Positions 33,461-41,266 of a stretch of 64,000 nucleotides of DNA are shown here, piece after piece. The stretch is from JAJYKN01 sp035516155 (GTDB lineage: Bacteria > Nitrospirota > UBA9217), in the NCBI GenBank assembly GCA_035516155.1, contig DATJAP010000003.1, positions 27,843 to 91,842 of the forward strand, given 5' to 3'. Position 1 is the stretch's first letter, and each line of letters begins with the position of its first letter. The notes under the pieces are model-generated. The model had not been told where the DNA came from, did not search any database, and saw nothing but the letters and a program-made list of their open reading frames with translations. Made by a program: the position numbers and the translations under genes.

Positions 33461-33762
33461 CTTTTGTCTTAAATTGTCAGTACGTTATAAGATCCTGGTG
33501 TGCATAATGAGGGGAGCGATGAGTGGATATTTCTTGAATCCTGCATTTCTCTATTTGATAAATGTTTTTTTACCCGGTGAATCTTGGCAAAATTAAACGC
33601 AACAGGCGCCCAATGCGGGTCGGCCGGAACACAATAACAGAGGCCGCCGTTGTTTGGGAATGAACTCCAGGGTTCTCTTCCGTTCTCCGATTTCCGGGCA
33701 GCCTCATATAGCTCAGGCCTCCAGCAACAGCAGCCAGGGGGAGCAGTGCACAGACCAGCCGT
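33461..33762. other. Gap between rubrerythrin promoter and nth
   Basis: About 300 bases. On the minus strand an open stretch reading LVCALLPLAAVAGGLSYMRL continues out of nth in another frame, but it has no start with a ribosome site outside nth. No other gene or hairpin was seen. Confidence 0.4.
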
Positions 33763-34398
33763 TTAGATATTTCTTGAGGGGCAGATATCGAAGAGAACGC
33801 ACGAACCGTGATCAGGGTTCCTGGCCACACAGACGTTCCTGCCGTGAAAGATCAAAAGATGAGACAAATTGCCCCATTCCTTGCGCGGCGTTACATTGAC
33901 GAGGTCGGATTCGATCTTGACCGGATCCTCGTGTTTGGTAAGGCCCAACCGGTTGGCGAGACGCTTTACATGCGTGTCGACGGCAATGCCTTCGTTGATA
34001 CCGTAAGCACTCGACAGTACGATGTTCGCCGTCTTCCGCGCCACGCCGGGCAAGGTAATCAGTTCCTCCATGGTTTTCGGAACATTTCCGCCGTATTGCC
34101 CCAGGAGCATTTTCGCGCAATTGCAGATATTCTTAGCCTTGTTCCGGTAGAAGTTAACAGACGCGACATCCTTCTCCAGTTGTCCCAGCGGACTATTCGC
34201 AAAGTCTTCGATGGTGCGATATTTCCTGAACAACTTATCTGTCACCTTGTTGACCTGAACGTCCGTGGTTTGTGCGGAGAGGATCGTTGCGACAAGAAGT
34301 TCAAAGGGAGTGGTATAATGCAGGGCCGTTTGCGGAGACCCTGCATATTCTTTTTTAAGCCTCTTGAGGATTTCCGTCACTTGTTTCTTTTTGTCCAT
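33763..34398 (-). CDS. nth: Endonuclease III with a Cys-to-His change in the Fe-S loop
   Basis: 211 residues. The helix-hairpin-helix is at ELITLPGVARKTANIVLSSA with the catalytic Lys of the GVARKTA motif, and the catalytic Asp is in GIAVDTHVKRLANRLG. It removes oxidised pyrimidines and cleaves AP sites. The C-terminal [4Fe-4S] loop normally reads C-x6-C-x2-C-x5-C; here it is CVARNPDHGSCVLFDIC, so the second ligand is His (codon CAC). All else is standard. Either His ligates the cluster or the cluster is altered. Next upstream gene on the strand is a DUF2064-type glycosyltransferase 76 bases away. Confidence 0.94.
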   Translation of the reverse strand: MDKKKQVTEILKRLKKEYAGSPQTALHYTTPFELLVATILSAQTTDVQVNKVTDKLFRKYRTIEDFANSPLGQLEKDVASVNFYRNKAKNICNCAKMLLGQYGGNVPKTMEELITLPGVARKTANIVLSSAYGINEGIAVDTHVKRLANRLGLTKHEDPVKIESDLVNVTPRKEWGNLSHLLIFHGRNVCVARNPDHGSCVLFDICPSRNI

Positions 34399-34474
34399 AC
34401 TCCTCTCCTTTTCCGGCCGGACCGGCGATTATCTGAAAGCGATTGGTTCGTAAGACGGAATAAATGCGTCTGAA

Positions 34475-35155
34475 CTAATCTAGCATGCTGCTTCGAATAC
34501 TAGTAAGATATCGCAGAGTCCTCGAACGAAGAGCGTTGCCATCGTGCTGCTGTCCCAGGAGCGTAAGCAGATCTTCCTTCTTGTCCACATCAGTGCGTTC
34601 CGGAAGGACGTGGACCGAACACAACGCCCGACGCAGTCTCCTGACGGTTTCCTCAAAGACGGAGGCGGTACTCCACGTCATGTGATGAAATACATCCGGG
34701 CAAAGAGCGCCCTTCCTGAAACCAATCAGGTAATATCCGCCATCGCTGGCGGGGCCGATCACTGAGTCATGTGCTGCTAATGCTTCAAAAGCCTCATCGA
34801 TGATCGCCGCAGTTACTCCCGGAACGTCGCTCCCGATAAGGACCGCCTCCCTAACCTCGTCCGAAAAAACTCGAGAAAAAGCCTTTTCCATCTTTTCCCC
34901 GAGGTCGTCCCCCAGCTGCGGTACATAGGAATAAGCATCGCCCAGCCACTGTCGTATCCTATCGCTCGCTTCGGGGGGATCAAAGCAGATGCGGAAAGAG
35001 TAATGTCCGCCGTTCAGCATATCGATTGCATCGAGGACCATGCATTCGTATAAGCGTAGGACTACATCACCGTCCAGGGAGGTTGCAAGGCGGGATTTGA
35101 CCTTCCCTTTTTCCGGAAGCTTGACAAACAGAATAACGCAGCGCGTATCGTACAT
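34475..35155 (-). CDS. TIGR04282/DUF2064 family glycosyltransferase
   Basis: 226 residues. The start RCVILFVKLPEKGKVKSRLA carries the family's K-x-P-x-x-G-x-x-K-T/S-R-L nucleotide-binding motif, resembling CofC/MobA-type nucleotidyltransferases. QLGDDLGEKMEKAF, VLIGSDVPGVTAAII and IGPASDGGYYLIGF are the conserved GxDL, GSDxP and GP-x-x-DGGYYLIG blocks. The family is annotated as arsenosugar-biosynthesis glycosyltransferase because of co-occurrence with arsenic genes; none is seen here. The gene starts four bases after the DUF3047 gene, and a partner-family GT2 enzyme lies at 39417-40136. Confidence 0.88.
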   Translation of the reverse strand: MYDTRCVILFVKLPEKGKVKSRLATSLDGDVVLRLYECMVLDAIDMLNGGHYSFRICFDPPEASDRIRQWLGDAYSYVPQLGDDLGEKMEKAFSRVFSDEVREAVLIGSDVPGVTAAIIDEAFEALAAHDSVIGPASDGGYYLIGFRKGALCPDVFHHMTWSTASVFEETVRRLRRALCSVHVLPERTDVDKKEDLLTLLGQQHDGNALRSRTLRYLTSIRSSMLD

Positions 35156-35159
35156 GGGG

Positions 35160-35915
35160 CTATCGGAAGACCTCGATATATTCCATAAAAGACACTGAAC
35201 TCTCCCCGGTGTTGTCCGAATCGTTCATGATCGCGATTCGCGCGCGGGCGGGAGGTTTCGTCCCAAAGGCCTTTTGGTAATCAGCCACGATATCGATCTC
35301 TTCATCGAGCCAAACGCCTGCGTTTCGCGCGCCTTTCTCCAGAAGGATCATCTTCGACCGGTCGGTATACGGACTGTCGACGATCGATTCAGGCTGGTCC
35401 TTGTTTGCCCAAACATAGTTAAGGCTGCTCTGCGGAGGATACTCTCCGTAAAGCTTTTTCGCGATACCGAATTTCATCTTTTCCAGAGTCCCCGCCTTCG
35501 CAGGATCGTACGCGAACATGATATACACGCGCATCGGATAATCGTCCCCGGCTTTGCTTCCTGTTGAACCCATTTTATAGACATTGCTCACTTTCCAGCG
35601 CCACCTGACTTTGGGGTAGTCATAGACGTTGAAAGCATCCTTATAGACGATTGCCGATGCCGAGGCGTGGCTTTCCGCTTTCAGAACGTGATGTTCGCCC
35701 TCCTTCTCCAGGGAATAGACCGTATGCTTCTTGATGTTCGGGAAAAAGAAGGGTTTCCAGTTGGCCAGACTGGAAAAGTCTTCGCAAAAGAGAACCGGTT
35801 TATCCTGCGCGCGGCTTGCCGGCGCCAGCACCAGAACGAAAAGGAACAGCATCAGCCAGGTTTTCATCTGAGAAAAGGCATGCCTCACCGGGCCGCGCTT
35901 ACCGCGAAGATTCAT
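35160..35915 (-). CDS. DUF3047 secreted protein
   Basis: 251 residues with a signal peptide (MLFLFVLVLAPASRA before QDKPVL). The mature domain has VLFCEDFSSLANWKPFFFPN, YPKVRWRWKVSNVYKMG, GDDYPMRVYIMFAYDP and NYVWANKDQP, the DUF3047 signature set, a concanavalin-like beta-sandwich by family expectation. Function is unknown; such folds often bind carbohydrate. ATG 35915 gives a basic extension before the hydrophobic core; ATG 35867 gives a standard signal peptide, and neither has a clearly better ribosome site. It is followed closely by the glycosyltransferase gene. Confidence 0.85.
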   Translation of the reverse strand: MNLRGKRGPVRHAFSQMKTWLMLFLFVLVLAPASRAQDKPVLFCEDFSSLANWKPFFFPNIKKHTVYSLEKEGEHHVLKAESHASASAIVYKDAFNVYDYPKVRWRWKVSNVYKMGSTGSKAGDDYPMRVYIMFAYDPAKAGTLEKMKFGIAKKLYGEYPPQSSLNYVWANKDQPESIVDSPYTDRSKMILLEKGARNAGVWLDEEIDIVADYQKAFGTKPPARARIAIMNDSDNTGESSVSFMEYIEVFR

Positions 35916-35939
35916 TCCCGGCGAAGGTCCGTGTCCCGC

Positions 35940-36758
35940 TTAATGATATTCTTCGTGATCGTCGCCGAACACATAATGGATGATTTCCCAAGCGGTTTCC
36001 TCGATCGACTTGTTCGTTGTGTCGACAACTCCCCAACTTCGGTGATGTCTGATGAGGTCCCGCACATACTCAACTTCGGAGAATATTTTCTTAAAGTCGC
36101 TATAGCTCGGCTTGAGCCCCGATTGTTTCTGGCGCACCTTCCTCACCTTTTGGAGGACTTCCGGGTCTATATTAAGACAGACGATCTTGTGCTGATCGAT
36201 CTGAAGCAGCTCTTCCGGTAGGGGTATGCCCGGCACGATCGGGACATTCGCGACCTTGTAGCCTTCCTGGGCCAGGAAAAAAGAGGTCGGCGTCTTAGAG
36301 GTGCGCGAGAGGCCGAGGATGACGATATCGGCTTCATGAAGACGTTCTGCTCCCCTGCCATCGTCGTGGTTGAGGGTATACTCGATCGCATCAATGCGTT
36401 TGAAATAACGTTCATCGACCCTTCTCAGAAGGGTCGGTGTTTCAAGCGGCTCGAGCCGTAAATAGGCCGAGAGATTGTTGATGAGCGGGCCCAAGATGTC
36501 GAGATGAAAAAGATTGTGCTTCAAGCAGTAGTCGCTGGCATGACCTCTCATATCTTTTCTTACAAACGTGAACGCGACGAGAGCCTTGTCCTCCCTTGCC
36601 TGTTCAAGGACTTTTTTAAGGGCGGACTTTGTGTCAATGTCGTGAAAAAGCAGTATTCTCGTGCGTGCGTGCTCGAACTGGACCAGGGCCGCCCTCAGAA
36701 TGTGCAATCCGCTCTGGCCTGTGGCATCGGAAATAATATAGATTTTCTTCGCAGGCAT
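35940..36758 (-). CDS. ppsR: PEP synthase regulatory protein (kinase/pyrophosphorylase, DUF299)
   Basis: 272 residues. It begins KKIYIISDATGQSGLHILRA, the DUF299 opening, and has the P-loop GLSRTSKTPTSFFLAQEGYK. The family switches phosphoenolpyruvate synthase (or, in plants and some bacteria, pyruvate phosphate dikinase) off by ADP-dependent phosphorylation and on by Pi-dependent dephosphorylation of the same threonine. Length and motifs are complete. The target enzyme gene is not in the window. It lies 24 bases upstream of the DUF3047 gene. Confidence 0.93.
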   Translation of the reverse strand: MPAKKIYIISDATGQSGLHILRAALVQFEHARTRILLFHDIDTKSALKKVLEQAREDKALVAFTFVRKDMRGHASDYCLKHNLFHLDILGPLINNLSAYLRLEPLETPTLLRRVDERYFKRIDAIEYTLNHDDGRGAERLHEADIVILGLSRTSKTPTSFFLAQEGYKVANVPIVPGIPLPEELLQIDQHKIVCLNIDPEVLQKVRKVRQKQSGLKPSYSDFKKIFSEVEYVRDLIRHHRSWGVVDTTNKSIEETAWEIIHYVFGDDHEEYH

Positions 36759-36894
36759 GCTTTCCCTACATTATGATTTAACCGATCCTGACACGCTTGT
36801 CGATAAGTGCCGCGTGTGAGGCTGCCGGAAACGAAGAAAACAAGCCCGTCTGCGTTCATTTCTCAGCCGCCCCCCGCATGCGATCATCCAACCC

Positions 36895-38643
36895 CTAGTA
36901 CGCGAAGTAGGGTCCTATGCCCAGGCTGGATCCTTGCCCTTCAATCCCGACATAAACGAATCGTCCGAAATAGAACGGTAACCCCCAGTCGAACAAAGAC
37001 GGTTGCTCCGCGCCTATATCGCTAAACACATTATTGCCGGCGTTGGCAAGAGTGACGAAGTTGCCAAGCGAGAACAGGACCTGGCCGCTAGTGGATCCCG
37101 ACGCGCTGTTATTAACCGCGGAAAGAGTTGTCGTGGTCGACGGGCAAAACCACTCTGAAGATGAAGAGCAGTTGGGAATCATGCTGGCAGAGGGTGACGT
37201 AAAAAAAAGCCCGTTCGAGCCGCTGTCGATGATGCCAGCGTAGGTCGTGCCGGAGAAAACTGTATTGATTTCTCCGTACTCGTCGGTACTGTACGTCGTA
37301 ACGCCGGGGGGGATGTTGTTAGTCTCAGTGCCGATTCCAAGGACAAGGTTGCCGTTTGCTGAAGACGCCCCGCTTAACGATACGTCCGGAAGCTCCACGA
37401 TTACGCCGTTGCTGTCCGTGGGAAGGCTTACTACAGGATTATGGACCTGATCGGCCAGCGGAACCGTGGTCCCGTTACAAACCGAACCATTACAGGAGTA
37501 GTAGAGCCCGAGATTTGAATCTGTGGTGCAGATCGAGCCGCAATCCTCGCCGAAAACGCCGACGCCCAGGATACCGTTAAATCCCGCCGCCTCAGGTGTT
37601 TGATCTGGTGTGCCGCAAGTACCGGGAACAGTACCAAATGTGGAATCGATGACCTGGATTGGGACACTGGCCGCGGTTTCATTCCCCAGGACAACGTCGG
37701 CCAGATTAATAGGCCCCCATTCCGACGAACCATCGCCGAATTGTGCGCACTCGGCAAGCGATCCTCCATTGGCGGTAACCTGAGTCAGAGGCACTGTCAA
37801 TGCCGTTTTGAAAATTCGCAGACCGAAGCTTCCCGTATCCAGCAGAATGTCACTGACTGTAGTGCAGGCCGTGGTGGAACCAGGCGCGCACACTTTCACG
37901 CTGACACAGGGCTTGTTGACATAACCAACTGAAGTAGAAGACGAACAAAGCGATCCGTTCACTGTAATGGAAAGCACGTTATTGGCGGTCGCGGCGATCC
38001 CTCCAGTCACTGTCAGCATCGTAGAACCTGAGACTAACCCTGACCTGGCCATAATCAACGCCGTACCCGTTGTACCCGTCGCCTGTGACGTGACCAAACC
38101 ATTGGATCCCGTGGCATTGCTGACCACGGCGACAGCGGGGGCGGAAGAGATCCAGGTGGCTGACGTGGTCAGATTCTGCGTCGTGTTGTCCGTGTATGTG
38201 CCCGTGGCGGTAAACTGCTCGGTTGTTCCAAAGGCAATGCTCGAGGATGCAGGCGCCACCGTGATTGACACCAGAGCAGCCGGGGTCACCGTCAGCTGCG
38301 TGGACTGCGAAAAGCCTCCATAGGATGCACCAATCGTTGTGGTACCCGTCATAGAGGAAGCGGCTACTCCTGTCAAATTGCTGAATGTTGCCACACTGGG
38401 ATTTGATGAATTCCAGATCGCCGCTGCTGTCAGAATCTTCGTAGAGGAATCCGAATAAGTTCCCGTAAGAGTAAAAGGTTCTGACATCCCATATGCGATA
38501 CTCGGACTTGTCGGCGACACAGTAATGCGAACAAGCGTTGCCGAAGTGCCCGATTTCGTGTTGGAGACTCCTCCTCCACCGCCGCCGCAACCGGCCGTCA
38601 GAACAAGAAGACACAGAAGGATCAGTACATTACTTGATTTCAT
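36895..38643 (-). CDS. DUF3443 lipoprotein with Ig-like repeats and a pepsin-like double DTG/DSG pattern
   Basis: About 582 residues from ATG 38643 (AAGGAG nine bases upstream). Lipoprotein signal with LLCLLVLTAGC followed by a glycine run. Two tandem bacterial Ig-like (Big_2) domains at about 35-210 are seen as VRITVSPTSPSIAYGMSEPF and VSITVAPASSSIAFGTTEQF. The DUF3443 domain from about 225 contains DILLDTGSFGLRIF and YAGIIDSGSNGLFF, spaced like the two active-site loops of aspartic peptidases. Whether it cuts protein is untested. It overlaps the upstream DUF2844 gene by 14 bases; the two families usually occur together. Confidence 0.87.
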   Translation of the reverse strand: MKSSNVLILLCLLVLTAGCGGGGGGVSNTKSGTSATLVRITVSPTSPSIAYGMSEPFTLTGTYSDSSTKILTAAAIWNSSNPSVATFSNLTGVAASSMTGTTTIGASYGGFSQSTQLTVTPAALVSITVAPASSSIAFGTTEQFTATGTYTDNTTQNLTTSATWISSAPAVAVVSNATGSNGLVTSQATGTTGTALIMARSGLVSGSTMLTVTGGIAATANNVLSITVNGSLCSSSTSVGYVNKPCVSVKVCAPGSTTACTTVSDILLDTGSFGLRIFKTALTVPLTQVTANGGSLAECAQFGDGSSEWGPINLADVVLGNETAASVPIQVIDSTFGTVPGTCGTPDQTPEAAGFNGILGVGVFGEDCGSICTTDSNLGLYYSCNGSVCNGTTVPLADQVHNPVVSLPTDSNGVIVELPDVSLSGASSANGNLVLGIGTETNNIPPGVTTYSTDEYGEINTVFSGTTYAGIIDSGSNGLFFTSPSASMIPNCSSSSEWFCPSTTTTLSAVNNSASGSTSGQVLFSLGNFVTLANAGNNVFSDIGAEQPSLFDWGLPFYFGRFVYVGIEGQGSSLGIGPYFAY

Positions 38644-39106
38644 CAATGCTCACTCCTTGCGGGACCAGGGCCGGGGAATACGCACGGCCCTGCAGGTTCC
38701 TCATATGACCCCATCTTTCGACGACGACCCGGTCCGTTTTTATCTGACGAAACCGGCGCCCGGGCTTGCGTGGAGCCTGCTTGAGCGCTGTCTGGTAATC
38801 GTTTGCGTAGGATCCGAGAAGGCTGGTAAGATCGGGAACGGCTATGCCGTTCCAGGCAATAGCAAATACGACACCCGATGGGGAAATGTATTCCCGGATC
38901 GTAATCGCATCAGACCCAATTTCCTGAACCTGATAACCATCGTGGACCGTGACCGAGCCCCGCGTTGCCACAAGAGCCCTGCGGTCCGAGCTGATAGAAT
39001 CCACCGACTCACCGAGCACGGCCAGGGCAGGTTTGGCCGTCACTAGGACTGTTGCCAGAAAAAAAAGGCAGAGGAACCGGGAACAGATACCATTTTTCAT
39101 AATCAT
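38630..39106 (-). CDS. DUF2844 secreted protein
   Basis: 158 residues with signal peptide FLCLFFLATVLVTAKPALAV. The mature part opens LGESVDSISSDRRALVATRG and contains the conserved TIREYISPSGVVFAIAWNGI and VPDLTSLLGSYANDYQTALK blocks of DUF2844, a small domain paired with DUF3443 in many proteobacteria. Function unknown; the strict pairing suggests that it folds, masks or is processed by the DUF3443 protein. The overlap with the DUF3443 start implies coupled translation. Confidence 0.85.
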   Translation of the reverse strand: MIMKNGICSRFLCLFFLATVLVTAKPALAVLGESVDSISSDRRALVATRGSVTVHDGYQVQEIGSDAITIREYISPSGVVFAIAWNGIAVPDLTSLLGSYANDYQTALKQAPRKPGRRFRQIKTDRVVVERWGHMRNLQGRAYSPALVPQGVSIDEIK

Positions 39107-39416
39107 GAACTCCTTCTTCCAGGATCATGAGCAATCGACAGCGGTGAAAAAGGTTGTTTCGTATCCCAGGTTGCTGTTCAATGTCTCTTTCAACCTTCCC
39201 GCTCCGTAAAGATCCCTCAAAAAGTTGCGCTGTATCATACATTTCTCATGGAAATAAATCAAGAATGAATAGCACGAATCCAAAGCTGGGCGGGGCCGAA
39301 CGGCCTTGCCCGTAAAATTGCTTCATTTTGATTCATAATTTCGAGCATGGGTCAGGATTATGACTGCATATATGGCGGGCGACAGGACGGAGAAAAAATC
39401 CACCCTGGTTTTGTGA
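39107..39416. other. Gap upstream of DUF2844, mostly leader sequence
   Basis: About 310 bases. It contains the hairpin at 39288-39311. No riboswitch consensus was recognised and no gene is seen. Confidence 0.45.
39288..39311 (-). terminator. GC-rich hairpin after the GT2 gene
   Basis: GGGCGGGGCCG and CGGCCTTGCCC pair (two G-T wobbles) around AA. It lies about 105 bases downstream of the GT2 stop and upstream of the DUF2844 promoter region. No T-run follows, so a terminator role is only plausible. Confidence 0.4.
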
Positions 39417-40136
39417 CTATGATCGGTACCACTTTTCCAGACGCTCGGGCGACACGCCGCAGCCGTACAGCATCTGCAGCATCCAGTTCCTGAACGTGCC
39501 GTAGAGAATCCCTTCAGCCTCGTACCGGCGCGGCGAGGTCAGCACTTTCTCGGGGATGATGGCGATGCGGTCGCCACGCCTTCTTATGCGCTTCATCAAA
39601 TCCACGTCTTCCATGATGGGGATATTCCGATATCCGCCCAGCTCTTGAAAATAGCCGCGGCGGATGAATATCGCCTGATCGCCGAAGGGGGCCCTGGTCA
39701 GCCTGCTGCGAAGATGGACATATTTCTCCGTGATTTTGAAGATCATCCGGTGTGTGTCGAACCCGAGATCGAAAGCCCCGGCAACGAAACGCTGGTCGCT
39801 CATTGTCTGATGGATCAGGGAAAACGCCCGGGCAGGCAGCCGGGTGTCGGCGTGCAGGAAAACCAGAATTTCGCCCTTTGCAATTGCCGCACCGTTATTC
39901 ATCTGACGAGCCCGACCGCGTTCAGATATCATTTTTCGCACGCGGTCCGCAGTAATCCCGCTGATCGTACTTCCCGATGGGTCGCCGTCCACTACTATGA
40001 GTTCCCTACCGCCAGCGGGTTCCTGTGCCTGAAGAAGGCTTATCGCCTCATTGATTCCCGGTGCTTCATTCAGGACGGGGATGATGACCGAGAACAGGGG
40101 GGGGTTGTGCACCAGGTAGGAATCGAGCGGCGTCAT
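39417..40136 (-). CDS. GT2 glycosyltransferase, TIGR04283 family
   Basis: About 239 residues from ATG 40136, which overlaps the DUF1499 stop as ATGA. GT-A fold: LFSVIIPVLNEAPGINEAIS, ELIVVDGDPSGSTI, then the donor-site DxD-like LVFLHADTRLP, APFGDQAIFIRRGYFQELGG and IMEDVDLMKRIRRRGDRIAI (the ED motif). The TIGR04283 family is named for arsenosugar loci and often travels with TIGR04282, found here at 34475-35155. No arsenic gene is present, so the true product may be another glycoside or glycolipid. Confidence 0.88.
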   Translation of the reverse strand: MTPLDSYLVHNPPLFSVIIPVLNEAPGINEAISLLQAQEPAGGRELIVVDGDPSGSTISGITADRVRKMISERGRARQMNNGAAIAKGEILVFLHADTRLPARAFSLIHQTMSDQRFVAGAFDLGFDTHRMIFKITEKYVHLRSRLTRAPFGDQAIFIRRGYFQELGGYRNIPIMEDVDLMKRIRRRGDRIAIIPEKVLTSPRRYEAEGILYGTFRNWMLQMLYGCGVSPERLEKWYRS

Positions 40137-40594
40137 TTTTCGCCTGCCTTCCATGCCGCCCGTATGGCTTCGATGCGTTTCCGGTTTACGCCGAAGTCCG
40201 ATTTCCCGAGACGCGACGCCGACCGGACCTGGATTACGTGTGCGCTTTCATCAACAAAGAATTCGACATCGTCCACGAACCGCCAGATTGCGCTGGTGAA
40301 TTCGGCGTGAATATAGCCGTCCCGTTCTTCGATGATCCTTGCCCGCTTCATCTGACCGATGATTTTTTTCAGATCGGCCAGGGCTTCTCCCTTTGATGTT
40401 GAGTACGACAGCGGTTCAATGGCATGTTCGCGGTCCGTGCTTTGGCTCGAAACGCAATTCGGCGTTTCCGGGCAGGGAGCCAGCCACCCATCCCGGACGC
40501 CGAGATTTGCAGGGAGTGCGCCGGAACATCCCAACAGAAATAAACTTGCCGCAAGGCCCAAGACCGATACTGTCGCACGTGCACTGTTCATCAT
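40133..40594 (-). CDS. DUF1499 lipoprotein
   Basis: About 153 residues. The lipobox LASLFLLGC ends the signal. CPETPNCVSSQ is the core DUF1499 motif (C-x-x-x-P-N-C-V-S-S), followed by YIHAEFTSAIWRFVDDVEFF and IQVRSASRLGKSDFGVNRKR, the conserved SRxGxxDxGxNRxRI block. Function is unknown, with occasional links to envelope lipids. ATG 40594 is preferred over 40639 because it starts directly before the signal hydrophobic core. Coupled to the GT2 gene by a four-base overlap. Confidence 0.85.
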   Translation of the reverse strand: MMNSARATVSVLGLAASLFLLGCSGALPANLGVRDGWLAPCPETPNCVSSQSTDREHAIEPLSYSTSKGEALADLKKIIGQMKRARIIEERDGYIHAEFTSAIWRFVDDVEFFVDESAHVIQVRSASRLGKSDFGVNRKRIEAIRAAWKAGEK

Positions 40595-40710
40595 TTCACC
40601 ACCCTGGGCAGGATCGCAAGTATCGTGCAAAGAACGCATACCCGCGCCCCTTACAAGGGGTATAAAAATCGTTTTGCCTGTTCTTTGCCTCTTTCCCGAT
40701 CTGCCGTTCT

Positions 40711-41172
40711 TCAGTAGAACTTTACTTCCTTCTTAATCAGCAGAACCGAGCACGGCATGTTACGGATGATTTCATCGTTGCTCCGACCCCAGAGAAAATG
40801 CTCGAGTTTTCCCTCCTCATGGGCCAGCATGATGAGCAGATCGATATGCTCCTCCCGAACGGTTTTCAGAATCACGTCGGTTGGATCGCCCTCCCTGACA
40901 AGCTCCTTCACGCCGAGACCCTGTGCGCGTTCACGGGCCACCATTTCGTCAAGCGTCTTTTTGGCCTTCTGAATCTCCCTTTGATAGTCCACTTCAAGCG
41001 ACGGCATCGGAAGGTTCCAACCCTCGATGCCGAAGGGATCGTGCAGCACATGAATAAGATAGAGTTCCGCACCATACATTTTTGCAAGAGAAACACCGTA
41101 GTGCACGGCCTTTCTGTCGAATTTTGTCATCCTGCTTGCCACGAGGATTCTCTTTATATCGTCCATGATCAT
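40711..41172 (-). CDS. Universal stress protein (UspA family)
   Basis: About 153 residues. RILVASRMTKFDRKAVHYGV and YLIHVLHDP show the Rossmann-like Usp fold. At the C-terminus the ATP-binding signature (G-x2-G-x9-G-S/T) is degraded: the segment reads HEEGKLEHFLWGRSNDEIIR then PCSVLLIK. This suggests a UspA-like member with weak or no ATP binding, or a variant loop. The insertion LHDPFGIEGWNLPMPSLEVD is common in sulfate-reducer-type Usp proteins. ATG 41172 follows AGGGAG. Stand-alone gene. Confidence 0.85.
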   Translation of the reverse strand: MIMDDIKRILVASRMTKFDRKAVHYGVSLAKMYGAELYLIHVLHDPFGIEGWNLPMPSLEVDYQREIQKAKKTLDEMVARERAQGLGVKELVREGDPTDVILKTVREEHIDLLIMLAHEEGKLEHFLWGRSNDEIIRNMPCSVLLIKKEVKFY

Positions 41173-41266
41173 ACTCCCTGCATAATAACCATTAGGTAAC
41201 CGCGGCATGCGCTAGCGTATGGATCATCCACGCCATCCGCTGTACATTCGCATTTTGCCGATCACT

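Noticed and set aside
33570..33830. Minus-strand frame with a signal-like LLPLAAVAGG segment near the end of nth
   Set aside because: It overlaps nth out of frame and lacks a start with a ribosome site.
33808..34473. Plus-strand open frame of about 220 codons over nth
   Set aside because: It mirrors the nth gene on the other strand, has no recognised family and no ribosome site.
39107..39416. c-di-GMP riboswitch upstream of DUF2844
   Set aside because: The characteristic GEMM core sequences are absent.
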